Source: Oscillospiraceae bacterium (GTDB lineage Bacteria; Bacillota; Clostridia; Oscillospirales; Oscillospiraceae). Taken from it: DNA of 9,993 nucleotides. The notes under the pieces were generated by a model. That model ran no database searches, was not told the DNA's origin, and was given only the letters and a program-made list of their open reading frames with translations. The translations under genes and the position numbers were made by a program. The DNA lies in the NCBI GenBank assembly GCA_902765975.1, contig CACXBO010000187.1, positions 1 through 9,993 of the forward strand, read 5' to 3'. Shown one piece after another: positions 1 to 6,231 of this stretch (the first letter of the stretch is position 1; every line of letters begins with the position of its first letter).

Positions 1-644
1 AGCCGCTCAAGAGTCTCGCGGGTGAAGTTGTAAGCCTCGTCGGCCTTCTCCTCGGCGGTATAGCCGGCCCAGGCCTTCGGAGGGAACTGCTTTCCCGGGT
101 CCGCCCAGAAGTCGGAATAGTGGAGGTCGAGAATGAGCTTCATGCCGTTTGCCGTTGCTCTCTTCCCTATCTGAACAGCAGTATCTATATCTGAGACTCC
201 GCCGCCGTAGGGTCTTCCCTCTTTATCGAAGGGATCGTTCCAGAGGCGGACGCGGATATGGTTTATCCCGTTTGCCGCAAGGAGAGCGAAGATGTCCGTC
301 TCGTTCCCGTCGAAGTCGTAATACTTTACCCCGCTCGCCTCAAGGGCGATAACGCTCGAGATATCCATACCCATTATGAACTCGTCAGGCAGACCGTCTA
401 TCTTTTTAACGTAGAGGCTCGAGCTCTCCGGCTTTTCCGGCAGCCGCGTTTCGATCTGCACCTCCGGCAGAGTCTCGAAGGCTCTGCGCTCCGTGCGCTT
501 AGTCGGCGCGGGCTCAGGCGCGGGTTCCGGCGCGGGTTCCGGCTGAGGCTCAGGCGTTTCCGCAGGCTTTGCGGCGTTCCCGCAGGCAGAGGCGAGAAGC
601 GAGAGGATAAGCGTCAGCGCTATAAGACCGGTTATCTTTCTCAT
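1..644 (-). CDS. Endo-beta-1,4-galactanase, GH53 lipoprotein (3' end cut by window)
   Basis: Secreted, membrane-anchored enzyme expected to cleave beta-1,4-galactan, as in pectin rhamnogalacturonan-I side chains. I translated the minus strand by eye; 214 full codons are visible before the window edge. Residues 1-21 form a lipoprotein signal ending in LASAC (Cys21 lipidated). Residues 28-47 are a Pro/Glu/Ala linker. The catalytic barrel starts near residue 88 with GMDISSV, followed by IRVRLWNDP (about 130-138) and HYSDFWADPGKQ (175-186), which are hallmark GH53 segments. The catalytic glutamates lie in the missing C-terminal part; the family is usually 340-400 residues, so a bit under half is absent. 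The ATG at 644 overlaps the TGA of the upstream membrane-protein gene (ATGA) and has an AAAGGAG ribosome site 8 bases upstream, so translational coupling is likely. Family assignment is firm; exact substrate is inference. Confidence 0.94.
   Translation of the reverse strand, partial: MRKITGLIALTLILSLLASACGNAAKPAETPEPQPEPAPEPAPEPAPTKRTERRAFETLPEVQIETRLPEKPESSSLYVKKIDGLPDEFIMGMDISSVIALEASGVKYYDFDGNETDIFALLAANGINHIRVRLWNDPFDKEGRPYGGGVSDIDTAVQIGKRATANGMKLILDLHYSDFWADPGKQFPPKAWAGYTAEEKADEAYNFTRETLER
505..540 (-). repeat. Three 12-bp tandem units in the galactanase linker
   Basis: On the plus strand the units are GGCGCGGGCTCA (505-516) and two identical copies of GGCGCGGGTTCC (517-528, 529-540). 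They encode the repeated Glu-Pro-Ala-Pro stretch of the lipoprotein linker. Unit length is a multiple of three, so copy changes would alter tether length without shifting the frame. Confidence 0.8.
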
Positions 645-1684
645 TTTGTAGGCTCCTTTCCCAGCTCCAGCAGACGTTCTCCCACTTTCAGCGCGGCGTC
701 GTCGCCGTCGCCGCGGCCCGTATGCTTAGAGTTTATTCCGTAAAACATATAATAGTCCTCCGCGGGCTCTTCTTCTATCGCGTAGACTATCCATTCGTCC
801 GCGGCTCCCTCGCCGGTCGCGGCGTCGTAGACCTTGACGCCATCGCCCCAGAAGGACTCGCGCAGCTCCTCGACCTCGGACGCCTTTACTATATAAATAT
901 CCGCGCCGAGGAAGGTCTTATCCCCGAAGAGAGCGTCGGTAAAGAGATGCACCTTGACCATTCTGATGCCCTCCGGCATATCCCGCTCCAGCTCGAGGCG
1001 CAGCTCCTTATACTGCATATCGTAGGCGTTTACGAATATCTCTACCTTCTTATCGCGGGCGACGTCGGTCACGTTCGAGAATATCCAGCCCCAGAGGATG
1101 AGCGAGAGTATCGCCCAGAAGGCGAAGGCGTGGAGCTGTGAAAACACGTTGCGAAGGAATTTGAAGTGCTTTTTCCTCGGCCCTTTTCCTGAAGGCTCCG
1201 CGCTCTCGGGAGCCTCGAAGGCAACGACGTAGTTCGACACTGTCCATACGGTGAGGAGACCCTCGGGCAGCTTCGCCGCCCTGTCGACGTGGACGTTGAG
1301 CCTGTGGCGGCCGTCGGAGTTGTAGAGCTCAGCCTTCCTCAGAGTTATGCTCCTCTTTATCCTCAGCACCTCGTCGGTGAGCTTCAGAGTTCCCGTGAGC
1401 TTCTCCCGCTCGCCCTCGAGCATATTTCTCTGGTGCTCAGCCTCGGCTCTGCCCCTCGAATAGCGGAAGACGCGGAAGTAGATGGCTATCCAGCCGACTG
1501 CGATAGAAACGCCCATCATCCAGTAGATGAGCCTTGATTTGTTCTCCGTAGTCAGCATAAGGGCGAGGACAAGCTCCGCGACGAGGATTGCGGCGTAGAG
1601 CGAGATCACAACGATTTTCCATATTCTGTTTTTCTTCGTTAGCCGCTCGTATTCCGCGCGGCTGTACAGCTCTTCTTTTTTCAT
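641..1684 (-). CDS. Unrecognised three-helix membrane protein, operon partner of galactanase
   Basis: I do not recognise a named family for this 347-residue protein. Two adjacent N-terminal membrane helices (about 21-44 and 52-73) are followed by a charged, probably helical stretch (75-115) and a small beta-rich part (116-158). A basic linker (about 166-178) leads to a third helix (about 181-204), then a soluble domain (205-347). The soluble part contains IFVNAYDMQYKELRLELE, a Pro-Glu-Gly-Ile turn, a GADIYIVKASEVEEL strand-helix and a C-terminal segment with SKHTG. This resembles small alpha/beta extracytoplasmic domains that I recall in uncharacterised Clostridia proteins; that is memory, not a search. 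Three helices would place the two soluble parts on opposite sides of the membrane. It has no catalytic motif I can name. Its TGA overlaps the galactanase ATG, implying a linked role such as sensing, anchoring or export. The ATG at 1684 has no properly placed Shine-Dalgarno, and an in-frame TGA at 1697-1699 excludes a longer form. Confidence 0.85.
   Translation of the reverse strand: MKKEELYSRAEYERLTKKNRIWKIVVISLYAAILVAELVLALMLTTENKSRLIYWMMGVSIAVGWIAIYFRVFRYSRGRAEAEHQRNMLEGEREKLTGTLKLTDEVLRIKRSITLRKAELYNSDGRHRLNVHVDRAAKLPEGLLTVWTVSNYVVAFEAPESAEPSGKGPRKKHFKFLRNVFSQLHAFAFWAILSLILWGWIFSNVTDVARDKKVEIFVNAYDMQYKELRLELERDMPEGIRMVKVHLFTDALFGDKTFLGADIYIVKASEVEELRESFWGDGVKVYDAATGEGAADEWIVYAIEEEPAEDYYMFYGINSKHTGRGDGDDAALKVGERLLELGKEPTK
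653..659 (-). promoter_or_regulatory. Ribosome binding site of the GH53 gene inside the upstream coding end
   Basis: The minus strand reads AAAGGAG, 8 bases before the ATG at 644 and entirely within the last codons of the upstream membrane-protein gene. It supports the chosen start and shows the galactanase can also recruit ribosomes by itself. Confidence 0.8.
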
Positions 1685-1690
1685 GAGGCG

Positions 1691-1720
1691 ATTATATCAT
1701 AAACCTCCCATATACAACAA
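1691..1720 (-). promoter_or_regulatory. Candidate promoter giving a leaderless mRNA for the membrane-protein gene
   Basis: Reading the minus strand, TTGTTG (1720-1715) and a perfect TATAAT (1696-1691) are separated by 18 bases. The -10 box ends only 6 bases before the ATG at 1684, so transcription would start at or within a base or two of that ATG. A GGGAGG at 1709-1704 lies between the two boxes, too far from the ATG to serve it and absent from a transcript made here. Confidence 0.6.
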
Positions 1721-1746
1721 GGTTTTTTTCAGTTTTTTTATATATA

Positions 1747-1776
1747 TTGACAAAAAGGCGGTTCATATACTATTAT
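1747..1776 (+). promoter_or_regulatory. Sigma-A-type promoter of the amylase-HAD operon
   Basis: A perfect TTGACA (1747-1752) is followed after 18 bases by TATTAT (1771-1776); an alternative -10, TACTAT at 1768-1773, would give a 15-base spacer. The flanks are very AT-rich, with T-tracts at 1723-1729 and 1733-1739 just upstream that could act as an UP-like element. The inferred 5' leader is about 25 bases. Confidence 0.72.
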
Positions 1777-1794
1777 ATAAAGAGTTAATTAATT

Positions 1795-1800
1795 GGAGGT
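1795..1800 (+). promoter_or_regulatory. Ribosome binding site fixing the amylase start
   Basis: GGAGGT lies 7 bases before the ATG at 1808. An in-frame TTG at 1793 overlaps this site and would add five residues ahead of a perfect signal peptide, so the ATG is the real start. Confidence 0.9.
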
Positions 1801-1807
1801 GTACCAA

Positions 1808-3964
1808 ATGAAGAGAACCCTGCTTTTCGTTATACTTATCCTCGCGCTTCTGCTTTCCTCCTGCGCGAAAAAGCAGCCCGATCCCGTTCCCTCTCCCGAC
1901 CCGACTCAAACCGTTGAACCGACTCCCGAACAAGAGCCCGAGCCGGAACCGGAACCCACACCCGAGCCCGAAGAGCCCTATGTACCCGATCCCAACGAAT
2001 ATACCATTGATAAAGAGGAAGGCAAGAACCAGATAACCGTTTACTGGGTAAAGCCCGGTCAGGACTACTCCACCTGCGATATGTGGATCTGGTACCTCGG
2101 CGCCGACGGTCAGGGCTATTCCTTCCATGAGTGCGCTTACGGAGCGAAGGTCGTTCTTAACCTGCCCGACACCGTAAAGACGATGGGCTACATAGTCCGC
2201 TATGACTGCTCCAACCCCGGCGGCTCAACCTGGGGCGACGCAAAGAAGGACATCCAGGAGGATCAGTTCCTCACTATCGACGGCGACACGACTATTTATC
2301 TCAAGAGCGGCGACGCCACTCAGTACACAAGCACCAACGGCGGCAAGACTCTGATCTCCAAGACCGGCGAGGTAGTCGATCCGGGCGGAGACGAGATAGA
2401 CGATCCGAGCGAAATACCCGTAGACGGCGACCTCGGCGAGGTGGCCGCGGAGGGCATCGCATTCTACACCGATACCGACACCGAGGACAACAACCGCGTT
2501 TTCTATGAAATATTCGTCGGCTCCTTCTCCGACTCGAACGGCGACGGCATCGGCGACCTTCGCGGCATCATCAACCGTATGGACTACATAAACGACGGCG
2601 ATCCGGACTCCGGACTCAGCCTCGGCGCGGAGGGACTCTGGCTCACTCCGATTTTCAAGTCCACCTCCTATCATAAATACAATGTGGACGACTACTATCA
2701 GATCGATCCGGAATTCGGCACCGAGGACGATCTCAGAGAGCTTCTCGAGGTATGCCACGAGCGCAACGTGAAGGTCATTCTCGACCTCGTTCTCAACCAC
2801 TCCGGCTATTACTGCCCCTGGTTCACCGCTTTTACCGAGGCGCACAAGGCGGACAATCCCGACGATCCCTACTACGATTTCTATACCTACATAGGCTTAG
2901 CCGACACTGCCCCTGCAGGCAGAGCCTTCGCCGCGCTCCCGGGGACAAACGTCAAGTATGAGTGCAACTTCTCCGGCGATATGCCCGAGATGAACTACGA
3001 TAACCCCGCCGTCCGTCAGGCCGTCCTCGACGTCGCCAAGTACTACCTCGACCTCGGAGTCGACGGCTTCCGCTTTGACGCCGCGAAGTACGTCTACTAC
3101 GGTGAGCAGGCGAAGAATGCAGAGTTCTGGAAGTGGTATATGGACGAACTCCGCGCCTATAAGCCCGGCATCTACGCCGTCGCCGAGGTATGGGACTCCG
3201 ACGCGATAACAGACCAATATTATCCCGCTCTCAACTGCTTCAACTTCACTCTCTCCCAGACGAGCGGACTTATCGCAGACTGCGCGAAGGCCGGCAGAGT
3301 CACCACCCTCACGAACTACGTCGACAAGTACCTCCACAACGTCGCCGGTCTCAACCCCGACGCTACGATAGTACCCTTCATAACAAATCACGACTGCGAC
3401 AGAGCGGCCGGATTCCTCTCCACGGAGAAATATACGATGCAGCTTGCGGCGAATATCTATATTCTCGGACCCGGCTCGCCCTTCATCTACTACGGCGAGG
3501 AGCTCGGCATGAAGGGAAGCCGCGGAGGAGCGAACACCGACGCGAACAGGCGTCTCGCCATGCTTTGGGGCGACGGCGACACCGTTAAGGACCCCTCCGG
3601 CTCGACATACGAGACCTCCGCCCAGACTCACGAAACGGCGATGCGCCAGAGAGCGGACGCGGACAGCCTCTATTCCTACTACAAGCGCCTTATTATGATA
3701 AGAAAGGCGAATCCCGAGATAGCCCGAGGCGAATATAAGGCTCTGCCCTTCACCGGCACGAACGTCGGCGGCTTCACCGCCACCTACAACGGAAAGACAG
3801 TCGCCGTCATCCACAACACGACCACGAGCGCCTATACTGTCGATCTCTCCACTCTCACGGACTATGAGTTCGAGGGTCTTTCCGCCGCAATAGGTCAGGG
3901 CGGGGCGACGCTTAACGGAACGGAGCTGACGATAGACGCGAAAACGAGCTGCGTTCTCAGATAA
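1808..3964 (+). CDS. Alpha-amylase family lipoprotein: CBM41 starch-binding module plus GH13 catalytic domain
   Basis: Cell-surface enzyme of 718 residues expected to hydrolyse alpha-1,4 bonds in starch and maltodextrins. Residues 1-19 are a signal peptide ending in LSSC (Cys19 lipidated); 22-62 is a Pro/Glu linker. Residues about 75-175 (ITVYWVKP, MWIWYLG, GYIVRYD) match the pullulanase-type CBM41 starch-binding module, and 185-210 is an acidic Gly/Asp/Pro linker. The GH13 barrel begins near 231 (VFYEIFVGSF, then NGDGIGDL) and carries every conserved region: DLVLNH 326-331, MPEMN 392-396, GFRFDAAK 420-427 with nucleophile Asp424, acid/base Glu460 in AEVWD, and FITNHD 524-529 with Asp529. YYGEEL (561-566) and a small C-terminal beta domain (from about 640) follow. 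The pullulanase signature YNWGYDP is absent, so alpha-amylase or neopullulanase-like activity fits better than debranching. It has its own promoter, is followed after 12 bases by the HAD gene, and lies divergent to the galactanase operon. Confidence 0.96.
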   Translation: MKRTLLFVILILALLLSSCAKKQPDPVPSPDPTQTVEPTPEQEPEPEPEPTPEPEEPYVPDPNEYTIDKEEGKNQITVYWVKPGQDYSTCDMWIWYLGADGQGYSFHECAYGAKVVLNLPDTVKTMGYIVRYDCSNPGGSTWGDAKKDIQEDQFLTIDGDTTIYLKSGDATQYTSTNGGKTLISKTGEVVDPGGDEIDDPSEIPVDGDLGEVAAEGIAFYTDTDTEDNNRVFYEIFVGSFSDSNGDGIGDLRGIINRMDYINDGDPDSGLSLGAEGLWLTPIFKSTSYHKYNVDDYYQIDPEFGTEDDLRELLEVCHERNVKVILDLVLNHSGYYCPWFTAFTEAHKADNPDDPYYDFYTYIGLADTAPAGRAFAALPGTNVKYECNFSGDMPEMNYDNPAVRQAVLDVAKYYLDLGVDGFRFDAAKYVYYGEQAKNAEFWKWYMDELRAYKPGIYAVAEVWDSDAITDQYYPALNCFNFTLSQTSGLIADCAKAGRVTTLTNYVDKYLHNVAGLNPDATIVPFITNHDCDRAAGFLSTEKYTMQLAANIYILGPGSPFIYYGEELGMKGSRGGANTDANRRLAMLWGDGDTVKDPSGSTYETSAQTHETAMRQRADADSLYSYYKRLIMIRKANPEIARGEYKALPFTGTNVGGFTATYNGKTVAVIHNTTTSAYTVDLSTLTDYEFEGLSAAIGQGGATLNGTELTIDAKTSCVLR

Positions 3965-3976
3965 GGACGTGGAGCT

Positions 3977-4747
3977 ATGAAGAAACCGGATAACTATATT
4001 TTCGACTTCTACGGCACTCTCGTCGATATATGGACGGACGAGCACGAGCCGCGGCTCTGGCACGAGATAAGCGCCTACTACTCCGTTTTCGGGCGCGACT
4101 GGGAGCCCGGCGCATTCGAAGAGCGATACTGGTCGGCAGTCCGCGAGGCGGAGGAAAAGCTCGCGGACGAGCGCGGCTATCTCTACCCCGAGATCGAGAT
4201 ACTCGACGTTTTCAAGCGGCTTTACCGCGAGGCGCCGAGGACTCACGAAAGCTCGATGACGGTCTCCGAGGACTCTCTCGACCGCTGGGCGGCGAGCGCG
4301 GCGAACATATTCCGCATTATATCGAGAAAGCGGCTCGGTCCCTTCCCCTCAACTATACCTGCGCTCGAGCGCCTGAAGGCGGAGGGCAAAAAGATATGGC
4401 TCCTCTCAAACGCGCAGAGGGTCTTTACGATGCCGGAGATAGAGTCCACCGGGCTCGCGGGATATTTCGACAAAATATACATCTCCTCCGACTATCAGAT
4501 GAGAAAGCCTCAGAGGGAGTTCATTGCGCGCCTTCTCAGGGAGCAGAACATCGACCCCGCCAACGCCGTTATGATAGGAAACGACTTCAGAACGGATATG
4601 AAGATAGCCGCCGATAGCGGAGTTACCGGCATATTCCTCAACACGGACCGGCACTCCGCCGACGAGCTCATCCGCGGCAAGGCCGCTCTCTTCCCCGCCG
4701 AGATAGAGCTCATCCCCTCCGGCGATCTCTATGAGATCTTCAGGTAA
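3977..4747 (+). CDS. HAD-superfamily hydrolase with a DxY first motif
   Basis: Soluble 256-residue hydrolase of subfamily IA type, second gene of the amylase operon. Motif I is IFDFYGTLVD with nucleophile Asp10, but the usual second Asp (general acid/base) is Tyr12. Motif II is LLSNA with Ser144, motif III is Lys177 in MRKP, and motif IV is GNDFRTD with Asp203 and Asp207. A helical cap occupies about residues 20-120. Tyr at the +2 position is known in L-2-haloacid dehalogenases and in some HAD proteins of unknown activity, whereas motif IV looks phosphatase-like, so the substrate cannot be read from sequence. Role as a sugar-phosphate phosphatase is possible from context but unproven. The ATG at 3977 is preceded by AAGGA (3963-3967, spacing 9), which overlaps the amylase stop; the gap to the amylase is 12 bases, so co-transcription is very likely. 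A strong terminator follows directly. Confidence 0.93.
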   Translation: MKKPDNYIFDFYGTLVDIWTDEHEPRLWHEISAYYSVFGRDWEPGAFEERYWSAVREAEEKLADERGYLYPEIEILDVFKRLYREAPRTHESSMTVSEDSLDRWAASAANIFRIISRKRLGPFPSTIPALERLKAEGKKIWLLSNAQRVFTMPEIESTGLAGYFDKIYISSDYQMRKPQREFIARLLREQNIDPANAVMIGNDFRTDMKIAADSGVTGIFLNTDRHSADELIRGKAALFPAEIELIPSGDLYEIFR

Positions 4748-4758
4748 GCGAATATGAA

Positions 4759-4790
4759 AAACCCCCCTCCCGTTTTCGGGAGGGGGGTTT
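4759..4790. terminator. Bidirectional intrinsic terminator between convergent genes
   Basis: A perfect 14-bp stem (arms 4759-4772 and 4777-4790: AAACCCCCCTCCCG and its complement) closes a TTTT loop. Read on the minus strand the stem runs into TTTTT, a good U-tract for the lipoprotein gene. On the plus strand only TTT precedes GCGTTT. It lies 11 bases after the HAD stop and 8 bases from the lipoprotein stop, so it probably ends both transcripts. Confidence 0.93.
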
Positions 4791-4798
4791 GCGTTTCG

Positions 4799-6094
4799 TC
4801 AGCCGCTGATCCGGCAGATGAGGCCGGAGCGCATCTCTCTCCAGCCCGGAAGCTCTTCAACGGGGAGAACGACCTGACCTTCGTATATAAGGTCGTGCTC
4901 ATTCTTGACCTCTGTGGATTCCGGCGCGTTATAGCAGACGAGCACGAGACCGTCGTAATCCTCCGGCATACGGACCGTCAGAGTGATCTGGAGCATATAG
5001 GACAGATCGTCGAATTTCATAGTCTCGCAGCTGTAGCTGAACTCAACGTGTATGTTCTCGCCGTTCGACTCATAATTGTAGGAATAGAAGGTGTCTTCCT
5101 CGGCCTCGGTCAGGATCACTCCCTTGTAGTAGTCGCAGATGTTCCATGACCACGTTACCGTATAGCCTTCGCTGTAGATGAAGGTCGGCATGGTGGCTCC
5201 GTCCGTCATCGAGGTGGCGACGAGGGTGACGATGCAGTTTCCGTCTCCGGTCGACTGATAGGAGGTCCGCTCAACGTACCAGAGAGAGGGGATGCGAGTA
5301 TAGCTCTCCGATTCTTTTCCGAAAACGGAGGCTCCGCCGACCAGGCTGATTGCAGGGTCGTCGTAGGAGTAGTTTACAGGCATTTCGTGCTCTTCAAACC
5401 AATGCGCTTCCTCAGCGGCTTCCTCCTGAGGCTCTTCGACCTCGGGTGGAGTCTCGGGCTCGACGTAGGGCGACAGTGAATCGCCCGCATCGTCATACAG
5501 CCTTCCGTCGGCGCCGAGAGTAAAGCTGCCCAGGTATTGCCCGTCCCCGGCCTCGATGACCAGTTCTGCACCCTGAACGTAGCATACCCCTTCGTTCTCG
5601 GCGTCGGCGTCTATATCATACATCGACCAGGCGCCGTCAGGGCTGACGCTTACGAGCAGATTGCAGTCGTCATATTTCCAAACGCCGGCGAAAGAAGCTA
5701 TATCAGCGTCCGGCTCTTCCGGCTCCGCAGGCTCTTCCGGCTCTGTCCATTCGTATCTCTCGAGGGTCCTGCCGTCGCTGTCGACAAGCCACTTGCTTCC
5801 GTCCTGCTTCAGCTTAAAAGCGACGGAACCGTCCTCGTCCTTGAGTACGATGCCGTCCTCCTTGAGGGAGTATGTACCGAATATGATAACGGCCTCGTCC
5901 CCGCCGCCCAGGTATTCCCAGGTCTTGTCTTCGTTGACGAATATGAATCCGCCGTCGTCTTCATACTTCCAGCAGCCGTAAAAGGCTTTCGCTGAGACCT
6001 TTTTTTCTTCGGCTTCCTCTTGAGTCCCCTGGCCGCACGCACAGACGCTGAGAGTCAGGATCACAGCCAGCAGGATTGCGATTGCTTTTTTCAT
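4799..6094 (-). CDS. Lipoprotein of unknown function with duplicated beta-rich module
   Basis: I do not recognise a named family. The 431-residue product starts with a signal peptide ending VCAC (Cys20 probable lipidation site; Cys18 is an alternative) and a short Glu-rich linker. Two related modules follow: about 38-116 (FYGCWKYEDD, NEDKTWEYL, DSDGRTLERY) and 135-212 (FAGVWKYDDC, SPDGAWSMYD, DDAGDSLSPY). They share an F-x-G-x-WKY-[ED]-D opening, an aromatic strand and a closing D-x-x-G turn, as in small lipocalin-like or META-like beta barrels. Pro/Glu linkers (117-130 and 211-230) flank the second. The C-terminal domain (about 231-431) has many aromatic beta strands and no catalytic motif I can name. 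The ATG at 6094 has AAAGGAAG 7 bases upstream. The gene stands alone, bounded by hairpins on both sides and convergent with the amylase operon. A surface-binding or stress-related role is possible, but no function is claimed. Confidence 0.9.
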   Translation of the reverse strand: MKKAIAILLAVILTLSVCACGQGTQEEAEEKKVSAKAFYGCWKYEDDGGFIFVNEDKTWEYLGGGDEAVIIFGTYSLKEDGIVLKDEDGSVAFKLKQDGSKWLVDSDGRTLERYEWTEPEEPAEPEEPDADIASFAGVWKYDDCNLLVSVSPDGAWSMYDIDADAENEGVCYVQGAELVIEAGDGQYLGSFTLGADGRLYDDAGDSLSPYVEPETPPEVEEPQEEAAEEAHWFEEHEMPVNYSYDDPAISLVGGASVFGKESESYTRIPSLWYVERTSYQSTGDGNCIVTLVATSMTDGATMPTFIYSEGYTVTWSWNICDYYKGVILTEAEEDTFYSYNYESNGENIHVEFSYSCETMKFDDLSYMLQITLTVRMPEDYDGLVLVCYNAPESTEVKNEHDLIYEGQVVLPVEELPGWREMRSGLICRISG

Positions 6095-6162
6095 TGCTTT
6101 TCTTCCTTTCTTTGTGCCTCGGATGCCGCGAAAAAGGCAGCCGGCAGGCAGGTTATCGAATA

Positions 6163-6168
6163 ATTATA
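6163..6168 (-). promoter_or_regulatory. Candidate -10 box for the duplicated-module lipoprotein gene
   Basis: The minus strand reads TATAAT about 69 bases upstream of the ATG at 6094. No good -35 hexamer lies 16-18 bases further up; that position falls in the arm of the neighbouring hairpin. It is therefore a weak or activator-dependent promoter candidate. Confidence 0.4.
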
Positions 6169-6183
6169 CCGCGTCGCAGACTG

Positions 6184-6213
6184 AATCCCTCTCCCGAAAA
6201 CGGGAGGGGGATT
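6184..6213 (-). terminator. Hairpin terminator after the flippase-glycosyltransferase gene
   Basis: Arms 6184-6196 and 6201-6213 form a 13-bp stem with one G-T wobble. On the minus strand the loop is TTTT. The hairpin begins 19 bases past the stop of the 6232-8439 gene. The trailing U-tract is poor (ATT then CAGTC), so termination may be partial. Twenty bases are identical to the hairpin at 4763-4782, in the opposite orientation. Confidence 0.75.
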
Positions 6214-6231
6214 ATGCGTTTGTGCGCCTGT

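Noticed and set aside
505..540. 12-bp tandem repeat as a phase-variation switch
   Set aside because: Only three units, imperfect, and a multiple of three bases, so it cannot switch the frame; simple linker repetition explains it.
1692..1709. GGGAGG followed by ATG-ATA-TAA on the minus strand, a possible two-codon upstream reading frame
   Set aside because: The ribosome site would be only 3 bases from that ATG and the sequence lies within the probable promoter, so it is likely not transcribed.
1793..1807. TTGG...CCAA around the amylase ribosome site as a translation-control hairpin
   Set aside because: Only four base pairs with a 7-base loop and no extension; too weak to claim a regulatory structure.
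2897..4246. Long minus-strand open frame of 449 codons antisense to the amylase and HAD genes
   Set aside because: It lies opposite a GH13 enzyme with all catalytic motifs, spans two real genes, has no recognisable motif, and is the kind of shadow frame expected in GC-rich DNA.
1..4747. Complete polysaccharide utilisation locus
   Set aside because: No transporter, regulator or additional glycosidases for galactan or starch are visible, so only a partial region can be claimed.
6095..6160. Possible structured leader or riboswitch before the 4799-6094 lipoprotein gene
   Set aside because: Only short 5-bp complementary stretches with large loops are present; nothing matches a riboswitch class I know.
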